The translations under genes and the position numbers were made by a program. A DNA stretch of 45,249 nucleotides from Glaciihabitans sp. GTDB taxonomy: Bacteria > Actinomycetota > Actinomycetes > Actinomycetales > Microbacteriaceae. The notes under the pieces were generated by a model. It was not told where the DNA came from. It was given only the letters and a program-made list of their open reading frames with translations, and searched no databases. Where the stretch lies: NCBI GenBank assembly GCA_017882805.1, contig JADGOT010000318.1, positions 1 through 45,249 of the forward strand, read 5' to 3'. How positions within the stretch are numbered: the first letter of the stretch is position 1; every line of letters begins with the position of its first letter. Shown here in pieces: positions 16,741-25,584 of the stretch.

Positions 16741-17307
16741 GTGGCTGAGCACGTCATACTTTTCACCGGTCCCATGGGAGCCGGTAAGACGACAGCAATC
16801 GAGAGCCTGAGCGAGATCGAGGTCGTACGGACCGAGGCGAACAATTCCGAACGGCACATCGCCGACAAGCCGACGACGACTGTCGCGCTCGACTACGGCG
16901 AGATTCTGATCGGCGCCGAGGAGAAAGTTCGTCTCTACGGCATCCCCGGGCAGAAGCGATTTGACTTCATGTGGGCCATCCTCAAGAAGCGTGCCAAGGG
17001 CATGATCTTGCTCGTGAACAGCGATGCCCCTGACCCGATCGAAGAAATGCTCTCGTTTATCGAAGAGTTTCGTGAACTGTACGACCGCGGCGGAGTTGTC
17101 ATTGGAGTGTCCCGTGCCGACGTGGTCGCCGGACCGACCCTGGGCGACTATTCTGACGCCCTGGAGCGAACAAACCCCGACATGGTTATCCCGGTGTTCA
17201 CGGTTGACCCGCGCAATCGCGATCAGATGGAAAACGTTCTGCTCGCGCTAATTGCTAATATCGAGATGCGTGCGATGTTTGGCATGATGACGACGGAGGC
17301 AGTGTGA
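16741..17307 (+). CDS. Small Ras-like GTPase (MglA/CvnD-type)
   Basis: 188 residues, GTG start 3 bases after the winged-helix gene. The P-loop is GPMGAGKT (10-17), the switch I threonines are in KPTTTVALDYG (43-53), and the G3 region is LYGIPGQKRF (65-74), which has PGQ in place of the usual DxxGQ as in MglA and conservon GTPases. The base-recognition motif is SRAD (124-127) instead of NKxD. The length matches a single G domain. Such proteins switch between GTP and GDP states and are controlled by Roadblock partners; MglA/MglB sets polarity in Myxococcus. The stop overlaps the start of a Roadblock gene by 4 bases, strong evidence that the two products work together. Confidence 0.9.
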   Translation: MAEHVILFTGPMGAGKTTAIESLSEIEVVRTEANNSERHIADKPTTTVALDYGEILIGAEEKVRLYGIPGQKRFDFMWAILKKRAKGMILLVNSDAPDPIEEMLSFIEEFRELYDRGGVVIGVSRADVVAGPTLGDYSDALERTNPDMVIPVFTVDPRNRDQMENVLLALIANIEMRAMFGMMTTEAV

Positions 17308-17696
17308 GTCCCGGTTTGCATACGAAGCCGGCGGTGGTAAAAGCCGCATCGGCACTGCTGACCGAAATGCAGGGCGTCTCAAGTTCCCTCACCTATGCCG
17401 CGCTGCTCACCGACGACGGCTTCGATGTCGCCAGACTGCCGGGGGAGACTGACGGCGCTAGGTTCGCCGGAATGGCGAGCTCGATGCAGGCACTCGGCGA
17501 TGCCGTGACCCACGAGTTGAAGATCGGCAACAGCGAGTACATCATCATCGCGTCCGGTAAGGGCTACGTTGTTCAGCTGCGAGTTCCGGGAAAAGAGCTC
17601 GTGCTCTCTGCGCTGTGGGACAACGACGCGACAGTCGGAAACGCGCTGGCAATTAGCCGCTCGTACGCGCAGAAAATGGCCGACCTACTAAAGTAG
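17304..17696 (+). CDS. Roadblock/LC7 domain protein, probable GTPase partner
   Basis: 130 residues; the GTG overlaps the GTPase stop (GTGA), so translation is coupled. The sequence is a clear Roadblock/LC7 domain: SLTYAALLTDDGFDVARLPG (about 28-47), FAGMASSMQALGDAVTHELK, EYIIIASGKGYVVQLRV, ending in a long helix. It is closer to the classical MglB/CvnB type than the two upstream paralogues. By analogy it may act as a GTPase-activating or localising partner. It ends 8 bases before the convergent mannosyltransferase gene. Confidence 0.9.
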   Translation: MSPGLHTKPAVVKAASALLTEMQGVSSSLTYAALLTDDGFDVARLPGETDGARFAGMASSMQALGDAVTHELKIGNSEYIIIASGKGYVVQLRVPGKELVLSALWDNDATVGNALAISRSYAQKMADLLK

Positions 17697-17704
17697 TTCG
17701 CGCC

Positions 17705-19330
17705 CTATCGGCTGAACTCCAGCACGTCGGTTTCGCTCCCTCGCCAGATATGCACGAGATGAAGACCCTGGCTCTCGATGTATCGCTCCTGTGTCGTCGA
17801 CGCTGGAGAGGCGAATCCCGGGTGCTCAAGAACGGCCCACAGAATGGGCGTGGCCTGCAGTTCTGCCTTGGCGTGGGACAGCGGCCACGCGGTACCCCAG
17901 ATCGCGGCGTGCTGCACCGCTGACTGTTTCAGGGTGATGTCGTGCAGGCTGGAGAGCACCTCCGGATACGCCTGGCTGATCTTGTGCATCGTGACTTTCA
18001 CGCCGGGCCGTGCGGGTCCGTAGTAAATGTCCTGCCCCGGCTTCGCGCGTGCCTGAATGATGGCTGCCGCCTGCTGCCAGTCGGTGCCATTTTTTGCAGT
18101 GGGGCCGCGCTGGGCGACGTAGATCGGCAGCACGAGCGCCGCTAGAGCCACGATTGTCGCGACGCGCAGCCAGGGCAGTCGAAGTCGCGTAATCGTTGCC
18201 CCCATCAGGAGAGCGACGGCCGGCGTAGTAAACGCAAAGTACCGTCCGCTGTACATCGGATGTGCTACCGCCGAGTAGATGAGGACCAGCGCCGTGGGAA
18301 GTACGACCCACGGGACGAGAATAGCGAGCGCGCTGACTGGCATTCTCTTCGGCGCAACCGGCCGAAAGCGGCGCCAGATCATTGGAGCGACGATGAGCAG
18401 CCAGCCCAGCGCCGCGACCACGATCACCGCCGTTGCCCACAGACTCGTCGGGGGAACCGGCACACCCCGACCAACAGTGGGCGTCGCGCCAGAGAAGTAC
18501 TGCGCGAACAGGAGCGTGTTGAGCGTGCCAGTCAGCGTCAGTGGGCCGAACGGCAGTTGCCCCGACTGAGTGAGTGAAAGTCGGTCGACCGGCAAGGACA
18601 GGAGCGCAGCGCCCGCCGCGCTGATGCCCCACCCGACGAGCAGTTGACGCGATCGCGTGAGCCTCTTTCGTGCCAGCACCAGTGTCACGCCGTGAGCGAT
18701 CACCAGCAGCGCCATGTAGATGTTGAGAAGGACCCCGATTGTGGCGAGACCGCCATAGAACGCCCACCAGCCGATGGTGCGGCGCTCGATAGCGCGAAGC
18801 AACAGGATCGTGAGCCAGACCGCGACTGCTGCGGTGAAGGCCAGCGATCGTGCCTCGATGCCCATCCAGGTCACTCGCGGCAGCATGAGGAAGACGAGTC
18901 CAGCAACGATCGCCAGGCGACGCCCGCCGAGTTTGTTGCCAAGAACGGCAACACCAGCGCAGGCGATTCCGACTGCGATCATCGACGGCACGCGAAGCGC
19001 GAAGTTGGATGTGCCAAAGGCTCCGATCCAGAAGTGCATCACGAAGTAGTACGTGCCATGAACGGCGTCGATGTTCTGCATCATCTGCCAGAGATGCGGG
19101 AGGCTTCGCAGTGCTGCCGTTTGCGTCGCAGCTTCGTCGTTCCATTTCGAGGGAACCCACGAGCCGATGGCCGCGACGAGGGTCGCGACGACCCCGAGCC
19201 ACAGCGGGTCAGTCCACCCGCGTCGCCGCGATACCTGCGGAGGCTCGGGGGCGCGCTCTCCGACGACGCGGTTGCGCGACCTCGGCGGCCTCGGAACTCC
19301 AACAAGTCGCTGAACACTCGTTTCGGTCAC
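17705..19330 (-). CDS. GT39-like membrane mannosyltransferase
   Basis: 541 residues, GTG start without a visible ribosome site. A basic, Arg/Pro-rich N-terminus of about 40 residues is followed by about a dozen membrane segments. The first outside loop contains WNDEAATQTAAL, the acidic pair typical of GT39/GT83-type C-family glycosyltransferases, and VHGTYYFVMHFWIGAFGTSN resembles the HPPLYY-type region. Such enzymes use polyprenyl-phosphate sugars as donors outside the membrane. The soluble C-terminal part (from about 415) is extracytoplasmic. The acceptor could be a wall polymer or a protein; this is not determined. Confidence 0.85.
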   Translation of the reverse strand: MTETSVQRLVGVPRPPRSRNRVVGERAPEPPQVSRRRGWTDPLWLGVVATLVAAIGSWVPSKWNDEAATQTAALRSLPHLWQMMQNIDAVHGTYYFVMHFWIGAFGTSNFALRVPSMIAVGIACAGVAVLGNKLGGRRLAIVAGLVFLMLPRVTWMGIEARSLAFTAAVAVWLTILLLRAIERRTIGWWAFYGGLATIGVLLNIYMALLVIAHGVTLVLARKRLTRSRQLLVGWGISAAGAALLSLPVDRLSLTQSGQLPFGPLTLTGTLNTLLFAQYFSGATPTVGRGVPVPPTSLWATAVIVVAALGWLLIVAPMIWRRFRPVAPKRMPVSALAILVPWVVLPTALVLIYSAVAHPMYSGRYFAFTTPAVALLMGATITRLRLPWLRVATIVALAALVLPIYVAQRGPTAKNGTDWQQAAAIIQARAKPGQDIYYGPARPGVKVTMHKISQAYPEVLSSLHDITLKQSAVQHAAIWGTAWPLSHAKAELQATPILWAVLEHPGFASPASTTQERYIESQGLHLVHIWRGSETDVLEFSR

Positions 19331-19395
19331 GTCACCAATTCTGCGCCGCGGTCCTGCACGCGCTCTGTGCCGGGAGTCCGCCTAACCTGAGAGAT

Positions 19396-20475
19396 CTACA
19401 AGGTCGGTGCGGCCCCGAGGCGAAGCGCCGTGGCGATCCCGGCGAGAATCCCTTCCATCGAGACGTTCGCTGTGACCGGGCTCGATGCGCCCGCTGATGC
19501 GGCCTGTTCGATGGCGGCCCGGATGCGATCGGCATCGCGGGACTCGAATCCCGTGGCGAGCAGGAGTGGCTTTCCGAGCGCTTGGATGTCGTGAACCACT
19601 GATGAGACGTCCGTCACGCACACGTCGGCGGCGGTGAGCGCCCAGCCGTAGTCGCCAGTGTCCACGACGTCGCCGCGATTCGCGGTCGCGAGAGCTCGCC
19701 GGAGGCGGGCATCCGCTTCCGAGCTCGCCGCACGCACCCTGCCGAGCCAGGGATGAGGTCGATAGATCAAGCGCAGATCGGGGGAACCGAGCACGGCAGC
19801 GACGATCTGCTCGCCGTGAGACTCGACGGAGCTGTAGTCCATGCTCGCGCGGTCGCCCTCCCAGGTGGGCGCGTAGAGAACGACTTTGCGGCCATCCGGT
19901 TGCCACGACAGCGGGGGCGATCCAACGAATCCGAGCCAGGGGCTACCGATAACCACGGCACTCGCGTCCGCGTCGTAGCCGCGTATGCCGCGAAGCTGAT
20001 CGATAGCAGCGGCATCCGCGACGAAGTCGAGGTCGTAAGCCTTCAGCTGCCGTGAGACCGACGATTCCTTGCCGCTCTCGCCATGGCCGATGAAGACGTG
20101 GACCGGGACAGCAAAACGCAACACTCGGAAGTTAAGAGCGTTGTGATTGGGATAGAGCACGACCCGTACCTGGTGGCTTTCAAGCACCCGTGCGAGTTCG
20201 GGAGCGCCGGATGCAAACGTGACGGCGACCGTTGTGTCACGGCGAACAGCGGCGAAGGTGGAGGGATCCGACGTGATGATCGCGGTGGGGTACTCGACGT
20301 TCAGCGCCTCGAGCACTCGATACCAGCGTCGCAGTTGGTAGAGGCTCTGCGGTGCATCGGCGAAGTAGACCGCAATGGGTGTCGTCGTCGGCGTCGTTCG
20401 CGCGATAGTGCGGGCGACGCGTCGCGCGCGCACCTTGGTCAGGATGATCGAGATCGACGTGCCTAGTGCGCTCAC
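19396..20475 (-). CDS. CDP-glycerol/ribitol phosphotransferase family protein, soluble form
   Basis: 359 residues; the GTG start overlaps the upstream stop by 4 bases. It has the Glyphos_transf layout but with altered motifs: FIGHGESGKESS (His131) in place of the WHG motif, LYAPTWEGD, LIYRPHPWLG and VTDVSSVVHD. There is a short hydrophobic N-terminus but no multi-spanning domain. It is the smallest of three adjacent paralogues in this operon. It presumably transfers polyol phosphate from a CDP-activated donor onto a wall or membrane polymer; donor and linkage are not known. Confidence 0.88.
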   Translation of the reverse strand: MSALGTSISIILTKVRARRVARTIARTTPTTTPIAVYFADAPQSLYQLRRWYRVLEALNVEYPTAIITSDPSTFAAVRRDTTVAVTFASGAPELARVLESHQVRVVLYPNHNALNFRVLRFAVPVHVFIGHGESGKESSVSRQLKAYDLDFVADAAAIDQLRGIRGYDADASAVVIGSPWLGFVGSPPLSWQPDGRKVVLYAPTWEGDRASMDYSSVESHGEQIVAAVLGSPDLRLIYRPHPWLGRVRAASSEADARLRRALATANRGDVVDTGDYGWALTAADVCVTDVSSVVHDIQALGKPLLLATGFESRDADRIRAAIEQAASAGASSPVTANVSMEGILAGIATALRLGAAPTL

Positions 20476-22136
20476 TTCACCGCCACCTCAGGAGTAGGCA
20501 GCGTGCGGACGCCTCGCGATGTACGCACGTGCTCGAGCGTGCGATCGACCTCACGCAGGAACCGGTCGAGCGGCGGGCTAGAGAGATCGCCAAGATAGCG
20601 CTCCGCAAGCTGGGCGCGAGCCTTGCTCTTTTGTGGCTCCGTCAATGCTTGCCCGACCGCCTCGCCAAGCGTGTCAACAGCGCCCGACTCAACCATGATG
20701 TACGGCCGATCGAGCGCGAGAAAGTCGACGAGATCACTCCCGACATCGGTCACCAGTACGTCCGCGGCCGCGAGCACGGCGTAGCGCTCGGTGAGGGTGC
20801 CCGCGATGACTGACGTGCCTCCGGCGTGACGAAGGCGGGTCACGAGGTGATCGCTCGCCTCGGCAAACTGGCTATTGAGGGTGCCGAGCGCCGGATGCGG
20901 CAGGTAGGTCACCGAGACATTCTCCCGCGTCAGCAGCGCTGTGAGCACGGCATCGCCGCTCGTGAGGATCGAGCTGTAGCCGTCCTCCGCGTAGTAGCCC
21001 TCCCAGGTCGGCGCGTACACGATCGACTTCTTCGGGCTGGGCTCCAGGGACCGGGCGAGTTCGAGCAGCTCTCCGACTTGCGGTCGGCCGGTAATTCGCA
21101 GCTGGTCCTCGCGCACACCGATGTTGGCGTCGAGGTATCTCTCCTTGGCGGCCTCGCCTGCGATCCAAAGCTCATCGAAGGCTCGCGATGCGGGGTTGGC
21201 GGCCTCGGCTTTGTCACTCTCACCGTGGCCGATGTAGACGTCGTACAGACCCGGGATGCGGAGCAGATTCTTGTTTGCTGAGGTGTTGCGCGGGTAAAGC
21301 GCGAGAGCGAAGGTGGGCACCTGTTCGACGAAGAACTCGATCGCCTCGGCGCCCACAAGGTGCACCAGCGGAATCCGGGACGGCGCGAGAGTGTCGAAGT
21401 GCCATGGCAGTCGATCGACCGTGAGGATCACCACGCGATGCTTCTCATTGAGGCGCTCGAGAACGCGCATCCAGTCGGTGATCGCGTAGGCGCTCGCGAT
21501 GCGCGCATTGAAATGCACGAGGATCTCAGGCGACTCCTCGCGTAGCGCAGCGGTGAGCGCCGCGAGTCGGGCCTGTTCGGATGGCATCCGCAGGTTGTGC
21601 GTCAGAGCCCTCGAGATAGGAACGAGAGTGCCGATGACCAGCCCGAGACAGATGACGCCGAGCAGCGCATATGCCCAGGGGTCCACGTCGTAAATTGCGA
21701 GAATGGGCGCCACGATCCAGACCGGGATGGCGACCAGGGTCGGCCCAGCGACGGGAATCACACGTATCGGGGTAGGGGCCGCGACGACGATATTGCGCCA
21801 GTCGGCTGTGCCGCGCCAGCGCCGGAAAACGAGTACCCGCAAGACGTGCCGTAGCAGGTGTAAGCCATGGAGCAGAGCGAGTAGGGTCGCGACCTCCCAC
21901 AGGGACACTGCGTCGGCATCCGCGTGCAGAACGACGATGGCGGTGGCGACGCTGATCAGGATAGCTGCGCCGGCCTGGTCCGCGTCACCGGACGTTCGCT
22001 CCGAAGTCTTCGACAGAACGGTCACAATCACCGTCGTTGCGTAGAGCGCAACGGCAATCATGAGCACTGACCAGTGCGTTACTGTCGCGGCGGCCGCGGC
22101 AAGCGCGGCGGCGATCAGGAGAATTCGACGGATCAT
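20472..22136 (-). CDS. Membrane-anchored CDP-glycerol/ribitol phosphotransferase paralogue
   Basis: 554 residues; the ATG overlaps the preceding stop (ATGA). Several membrane segments in the first 170 residues (ILLIAAALAAAAATVTHWSV, ILISVATAIVVLHA, PVWIVAPILAIY) precede a cytoplasmic Glyphos_transf-like domain. That domain has YIGHGESDKAEA, VYAPTWEGYY, VTYLPHPALG and VTDVGSDLVDFLAL. It shares the HGESDK variant with its two neighbours. The fused membrane part probably anchors the transferase next to its lipid-linked acceptor. Confidence 0.88.
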   Translation of the reverse strand: MIRRILLIAAALAAAAATVTHWSVLMIAVALYATTVIVTVLSKTSERTSGDADQAGAAILISVATAIVVLHADADAVSLWEVATLLALLHGLHLLRHVLRVLVFRRWRGTADWRNIVVAAPTPIRVIPVAGPTLVAIPVWIVAPILAIYDVDPWAYALLGVICLGLVIGTLVPISRALTHNLRMPSEQARLAALTAALREESPEILVHFNARIASAYAITDWMRVLERLNEKHRVVILTVDRLPWHFDTLAPSRIPLVHLVGAEAIEFFVEQVPTFALALYPRNTSANKNLLRIPGLYDVYIGHGESDKAEAANPASRAFDELWIAGEAAKERYLDANIGVREDQLRITGRPQVGELLELARSLEPSPKKSIVYAPTWEGYYAEDGYSSILTSGDAVLTALLTRENVSVTYLPHPALGTLNSQFAEASDHLVTRLRHAGGTSVIAGTLTERYAVLAAADVLVTDVGSDLVDFLALDRPYIMVESGAVDTLGEAVGQALTEPQKSKARAQLAERYLGDLSSPPLDRFLREVDRTLEHVRTSRGVRTLPTPEVAVK

Positions 22137-24070
22137 CCTGCCGCCCCGTCGACAGTGTCGGCGGTCAAGGTCGAGACGCCCATCGACCTGCCCTCCTGCA
22201 GTGGCGGAGTTGGGACGACGCGTGGCTCTGGGTACCGGCTCTTCGCGCGCTCGACCACCGCACTGACCTGGTCAACGAACGCCTTCACCGGGTCAGCCGA
22301 GATCGGCCCGAGCAGGTAGTCCGCGAGCGCAATTCGGGCTGCACGGCCTTCGGGGTCCCCCACTAGGGCGTGCGAGATTGCCTGGCTGAAGCCCTCGCCC
22401 TGTTGGCTGCTGAGGTCAGCGTCGATGACCCTACCCGCATCGCTCGAGGGAAAGGCGAGCAGAAAATCCGCGAGCTTTTCGTTGCGCGGGTTCGTCACGA
22501 GGTACGGCTTGTGCGATGCCAGGAAGTCGGTGAGGACGCTCGAGATGTCCGTGATCATGACGTCGGCACTGTTGAAGGCGGCGTAGAGCGAGACCGTACC
22601 GGTCTCGAAGACCTGGTGATCGCTTCCCGCCTCGGCCAGGAGTCGCGCGATCTCTTCCTGCGCTTCGAGCATGTCCGCACGACGGTGCCCGGACGACGGA
22701 TGGGGTTTGAACAGGATTCGTGGCTGGTTCGGCATCGCGAGCATCGCGCTCACCATTGCAACGCCCATGCTTGCCAGCGACGAGTAGTTGGACTGTTCGA
22801 GGAATCCTTCCCAGGTTGGCGCATACAGTACGGTCGGTCGGGGAAGGGTGATCTCGCTCGAGCCGTCGGCGGCAACCGTCGCGATCTCGGCCAGTTGGGG
22901 TCGCCCGACGGTCACAAACTGCTCGGGTCGGAAGCCCTCGCCGAGCGCGGTATACCGATCGACACCCGCCGGTCCAGATACCCAGATCTCGTCGAAGACC
23001 TTGCTGTAGGGGTTGTAGCTCGACACCTTGTCACTATCACCATGACCGATGAAGACCTGAAGTAGCCCGCGCAGGCGCATGATCTCAAACACCTTGTTCG
23101 CCGTCGTGGGATGTAGCACGACCTTGATGGATGAGACTGTCAGCAATTCAATGTCGCGCGCACGTCCCGCGAACAGCACCGGGATGTTCGTTGGCTCCAT
23201 GTTTGGAAGGTGCGCCGCCTCTTTCACTATGATCAGCGTGCGCGCCGTGAAGGCATTCGCGGTCTGGATCCAGACGTTGAGCGCGTATGTGCCACTCGCG
23301 GGAGCACTTACGTAGATCACGACCTCCGGAGCATAGGCGTCGAGCGCCGCACGAAGCGCGACGACGCAATCGGCGCGGGTGCCGAGGGCGAGAAGCCGTG
23401 CTCGAAGCACGATGCTCGCGACGCCGGAGGTAAATCCAAGAATCGCCGCGACGGCGCCAACGACCACGAGATCGATGCGTGCGCCGTCGGTCGCCAGGAC
23501 GAGCGGAACACCGCCGGCCAAAACCAGGGTCGGAATGAGAGCGACGATCGCCGAGATCGTGCCCGCAGGAGCGGGTACCGAGTTCCTCAGCCCCCACTGC
23601 CCGAACCCGCGCCAGGCGAGGCCCGTCACCTGGTAGCCGCGCGCGCGCCACTGATCGCCGAAGGTCGCGAGGAAGCACAGGACTGCCGCGAGGGGCAGTA
23701 CCCAGACGGTGGCACCATGGCGCAGGTTGTCGGCCGCGTTCGCGGACGCGAGAGCCAGCTGCAGAAACACCGCGAGCAGAATCAGCAGGAGGATCCGAAT
23801 CGCTCGGGAGATGCCGATGTAGCTGAGGGCGCGGTTGATGGGTGACCGCAGTACTGTCACCGCCACCTGCGAACCGATGCTGACCACGGTCCCTGAGAGA
23901 GTCAGCCAGGGATATTCGGCAAGTGCTCCGGCTGCCGCCATGGCGAGGCCGACAGCCTGGGCGCCGAGCAGGCAGAGGTCGACCAGCGAGATCCGGGTAA
24001 CGGAACTGCGGATACTCGCGCGGCGCGCTGGCGGCGCCGCTGCGTCCCGTTTCGCGCCGCGCTCAGCCAC
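22133..24070 (-). CDS. Membrane-anchored CDP-glycerol/ribitol phosphotransferase paralogue, longest form
   Basis: 645 residues from the GTG at 24070, 5 bases after the upstream stop. The frame is open further into the upstream gene, but that part would overlap it by over 200 bases. Several membrane segments occupy about residues 30-250. The C-terminal transferase domain has VFIGHGDSDKVSSYNP, VLYAPTWEGF, ILFKPHPSSGHR and ITDISSVLTDFL. PYLVTNPRNEKLADFLLAFP resembles the C-terminal part of TagF-type enzymes. It lies directly after the CDP-ribitol synthesis fusion, which suggests a ribitol phosphate substrate; this is inference. Confidence 0.87.
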   Translation of the reverse strand: MAERGAKRDAAAPPARRASIRSSVTRISLVDLCLLGAQAVGLAMAAAGALAEYPWLTLSGTVVSIGSQVAVTVLRSPINRALSYIGISRAIRILLLILLAVFLQLALASANAADNLRHGATVWVLPLAAVLCFLATFGDQWRARGYQVTGLAWRGFGQWGLRNSVPAPAGTISAIVALIPTLVLAGGVPLVLATDGARIDLVVVGAVAAILGFTSGVASIVLRARLLALGTRADCVVALRAALDAYAPEVVIYVSAPASGTYALNVWIQTANAFTARTLIIVKEAAHLPNMEPTNIPVLFAGRARDIELLTVSSIKVVLHPTTANKVFEIMRLRGLLQVFIGHGDSDKVSSYNPYSKVFDEIWVSGPAGVDRYTALGEGFRPEQFVTVGRPQLAEIATVAADGSSEITLPRPTVLYAPTWEGFLEQSNYSSLASMGVAMVSAMLAMPNQPRILFKPHPSSGHRRADMLEAQEEIARLLAEAGSDHQVFETGTVSLYAAFNSADVMITDISSVLTDFLASHKPYLVTNPRNEKLADFLLAFPSSDAGRVIDADLSSQQGEGFSQAISHALVGDPEGRAARIALADYLLGPISADPVKAFVDQVSAVVERAKSRYPEPRVVPTPPLQEGRSMGVSTLTADTVDGAAG

Positions 24071-24075
24071 GGAAA

Positions 24076-25512
24076 TCAGTCGTCGTCCTCGAGAGCTTCG
24101 GCAAGGCTGTCTACCGGGCTGCCGTCGCGTCGCACGTCGATGACGTGACCGGTGGCGCTCGAGATGAGGGTGTCGATCGAGGCGAGCGCGACGGCGCGGG
24201 CGCTCAGCAGCGTGTCGGCAGGCTCGTTGCCGAATGCCTTGGTGCGCAGGGGAGTGCGGGTGCGATCCGGGTTGATGACGTTGACCCGCACACCGTCGAC
24301 AACCCATTCGTCGGCAAGTGCCTGGGTGAAGTTGACGAGCGCGGCCTTGGTTGCGGAGTAAAGGCTGTATCCGCCGCGCCCCCGAGTGTACGAACTGGAA
24401 GTGAAGTTGAGAAGTTGTCCTGCAGTCTCGCGCAGGTACGGCAGCGACTCCTGCGCGATCAGGATTGACCCCACCAGGTTGACGTCGATGGTTTCGTAGA
24501 CGATGTCGTCTGACGCATCCTCAAGACGAGAAACGGCCAGCAGGCCCGTTGAATTGACGACATAGTCGATTCGCCCGGTGGCTTCGGCGGCCGCCTTGAG
24601 CGCATCCCGAACGTCCTGACGGTTCTGCACATGGGTCTTGGTCTCGGAGCGGCTGTACGAGAAGACGTGTGCACCAAAGTCTTTGGCAACCGCGCACACC
24701 TCGGCGCCGATTCCGTAGCCTCCGCCGAAGACGACGACGGTCTTGCCCTCGAGGCCGGCGACGCGGGTCTCTTCCGCCAGTTCTTTCGCGGTTGCGGAGC
24801 GCAGCTGGAACAGCTTGTCGGCCATCGCAATGTCGATCGGCTCGGTGACTTTCATGTTCTCGTCGGAGCCCGCGACAACGGCGATGCGGACATCGGGCGT
24901 GTAGCGCAGAACAACGGTGCAGTCATCCGTGGCGGTGAAATTCGGGTCGAGTTGCGCCTTCTCGTAGGCGGCTCGGATCGCGGACAGACGGAATCCCTGT
25001 GGAGTCTGGCCACGCCGGAGCTTCGAACGCGGAGGAACATCGATCAGGAATCCGTCGTCTGACACCTCGATGATTGTGTCTGCGGACGGAATGGCGGTGT
25101 CGACCGCGCTGTGCTCGTCGAGTGCGACGACACAGTCGTGGATTATCCGATTGTCGACGAACGGACGCACCGCGTCGTGGAACAGCACCTTGACCTCGTC
25201 ATCACCGAGGGCCTCGATGGCGAGCTGTGTTGTCTGGTTTCGGTCGCTTCCGCCCTCGAGGATGCGAGTGAGCTTTGGGTACTTTCCCGTGCTCCGGATG
25301 GCGAGGATCGGATCGAGGTGACCGGGCGTCATCATGACCAGAACTTCGTCTACATCGGAGGAATCGTTGAGGGCCTCGATGGTGTGCTCGACAACGGACT
25401 TGCCAGCGATCTTGATGAGCTGTTTGGGAAGATTGAAGCCGATTCGGGCGCCCACGCCACCGGCGAGAACGACCGCGACGGTGCGCAGATCGCTGCCTGA
25501 TGAAGAGGTCAC
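24076..25512 (-). CDS. Bifunctional IspD-type cytidylyltransferase / SDR reductase (CDP-ribitol synthesis, Bcs1/TarIJ-like)
   Basis: 478 residues, GTG start with a strong AAGGAGA site. The N-terminal half is an IspD/TarI-like cytidylyltransferase: VVLAGGVGARIGFNLPKQL (14-32), HDAVRPFVDN (112-121), and ATDDCTVV (194-201). The C-terminal half, from about 255, is a short-chain dehydrogenase: Rossmann loop FGGGYGIG (262-269), TSSS (371-374) and YSATK (Tyr385, Lys389). Fusion of these two activities is known in Haemophilus Bcs1, which reduces ribulose 5-phosphate and makes CDP-ribitol. It heads an operon of polyol-phosphate transferases, which fits well. Confidence 0.9.
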   Translation of the reverse strand: MTSSSGSDLRTVAVVLAGGVGARIGFNLPKQLIKIAGKSVVEHTIEALNDSSDVDEVLVMMTPGHLDPILAIRSTGKYPKLTRILEGGSDRNQTTQLAIEALGDDEVKVLFHDAVRPFVDNRIIHDCVVALDEHSAVDTAIPSADTIIEVSDDGFLIDVPPRSKLRRGQTPQGFRLSAIRAAYEKAQLDPNFTATDDCTVVLRYTPDVRIAVVAGSDENMKVTEPIDIAMADKLFQLRSATAKELAEETRVAGLEGKTVVVFGGGYGIGAEVCAVAKDFGAHVFSYSRSETKTHVQNRQDVRDALKAAAEATGRIDYVVNSTGLLAVSRLEDASDDIVYETIDVNLVGSILIAQESLPYLRETAGQLLNFTSSSYTRGRGGYSLYSATKAALVNFTQALADEWVVDGVRVNVINPDRTRTPLRTKAFGNEPADTLLSARAVALASIDTLISSATGHVIDVRRDGSPVDSLAEALEDDD

Positions 25513-25584
25513 GCGGTGTCTCCTTGGTTTGTCGCCCCAGTCTAAATGAGAAACTTCAGGGGCAACTGGTCACCCGGATCGTGA

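Noticed and set aside
14876-17696. A sensor kinase completing a full CvnA-D conservon
   Set aside because: All frames in and around the cluster were read; none shows histidine kinase H, N or G boxes.
17826-19202. 458-codon minus-strand frame overlapping the membrane mannosyltransferase
   Set aside because: Arg/His-rich with no hydrophobic pattern; the alternative frame has a clear multi-spanning protein with a family motif.
24071-24307. N-terminal extension of the third transferase paralogue into the cytidylyltransferase-reductase gene
   Set aside because: It is Arg/His-rich noise overlapping a real gene; GTG 24070 gives a 5-base gap and a sensible N-terminus.
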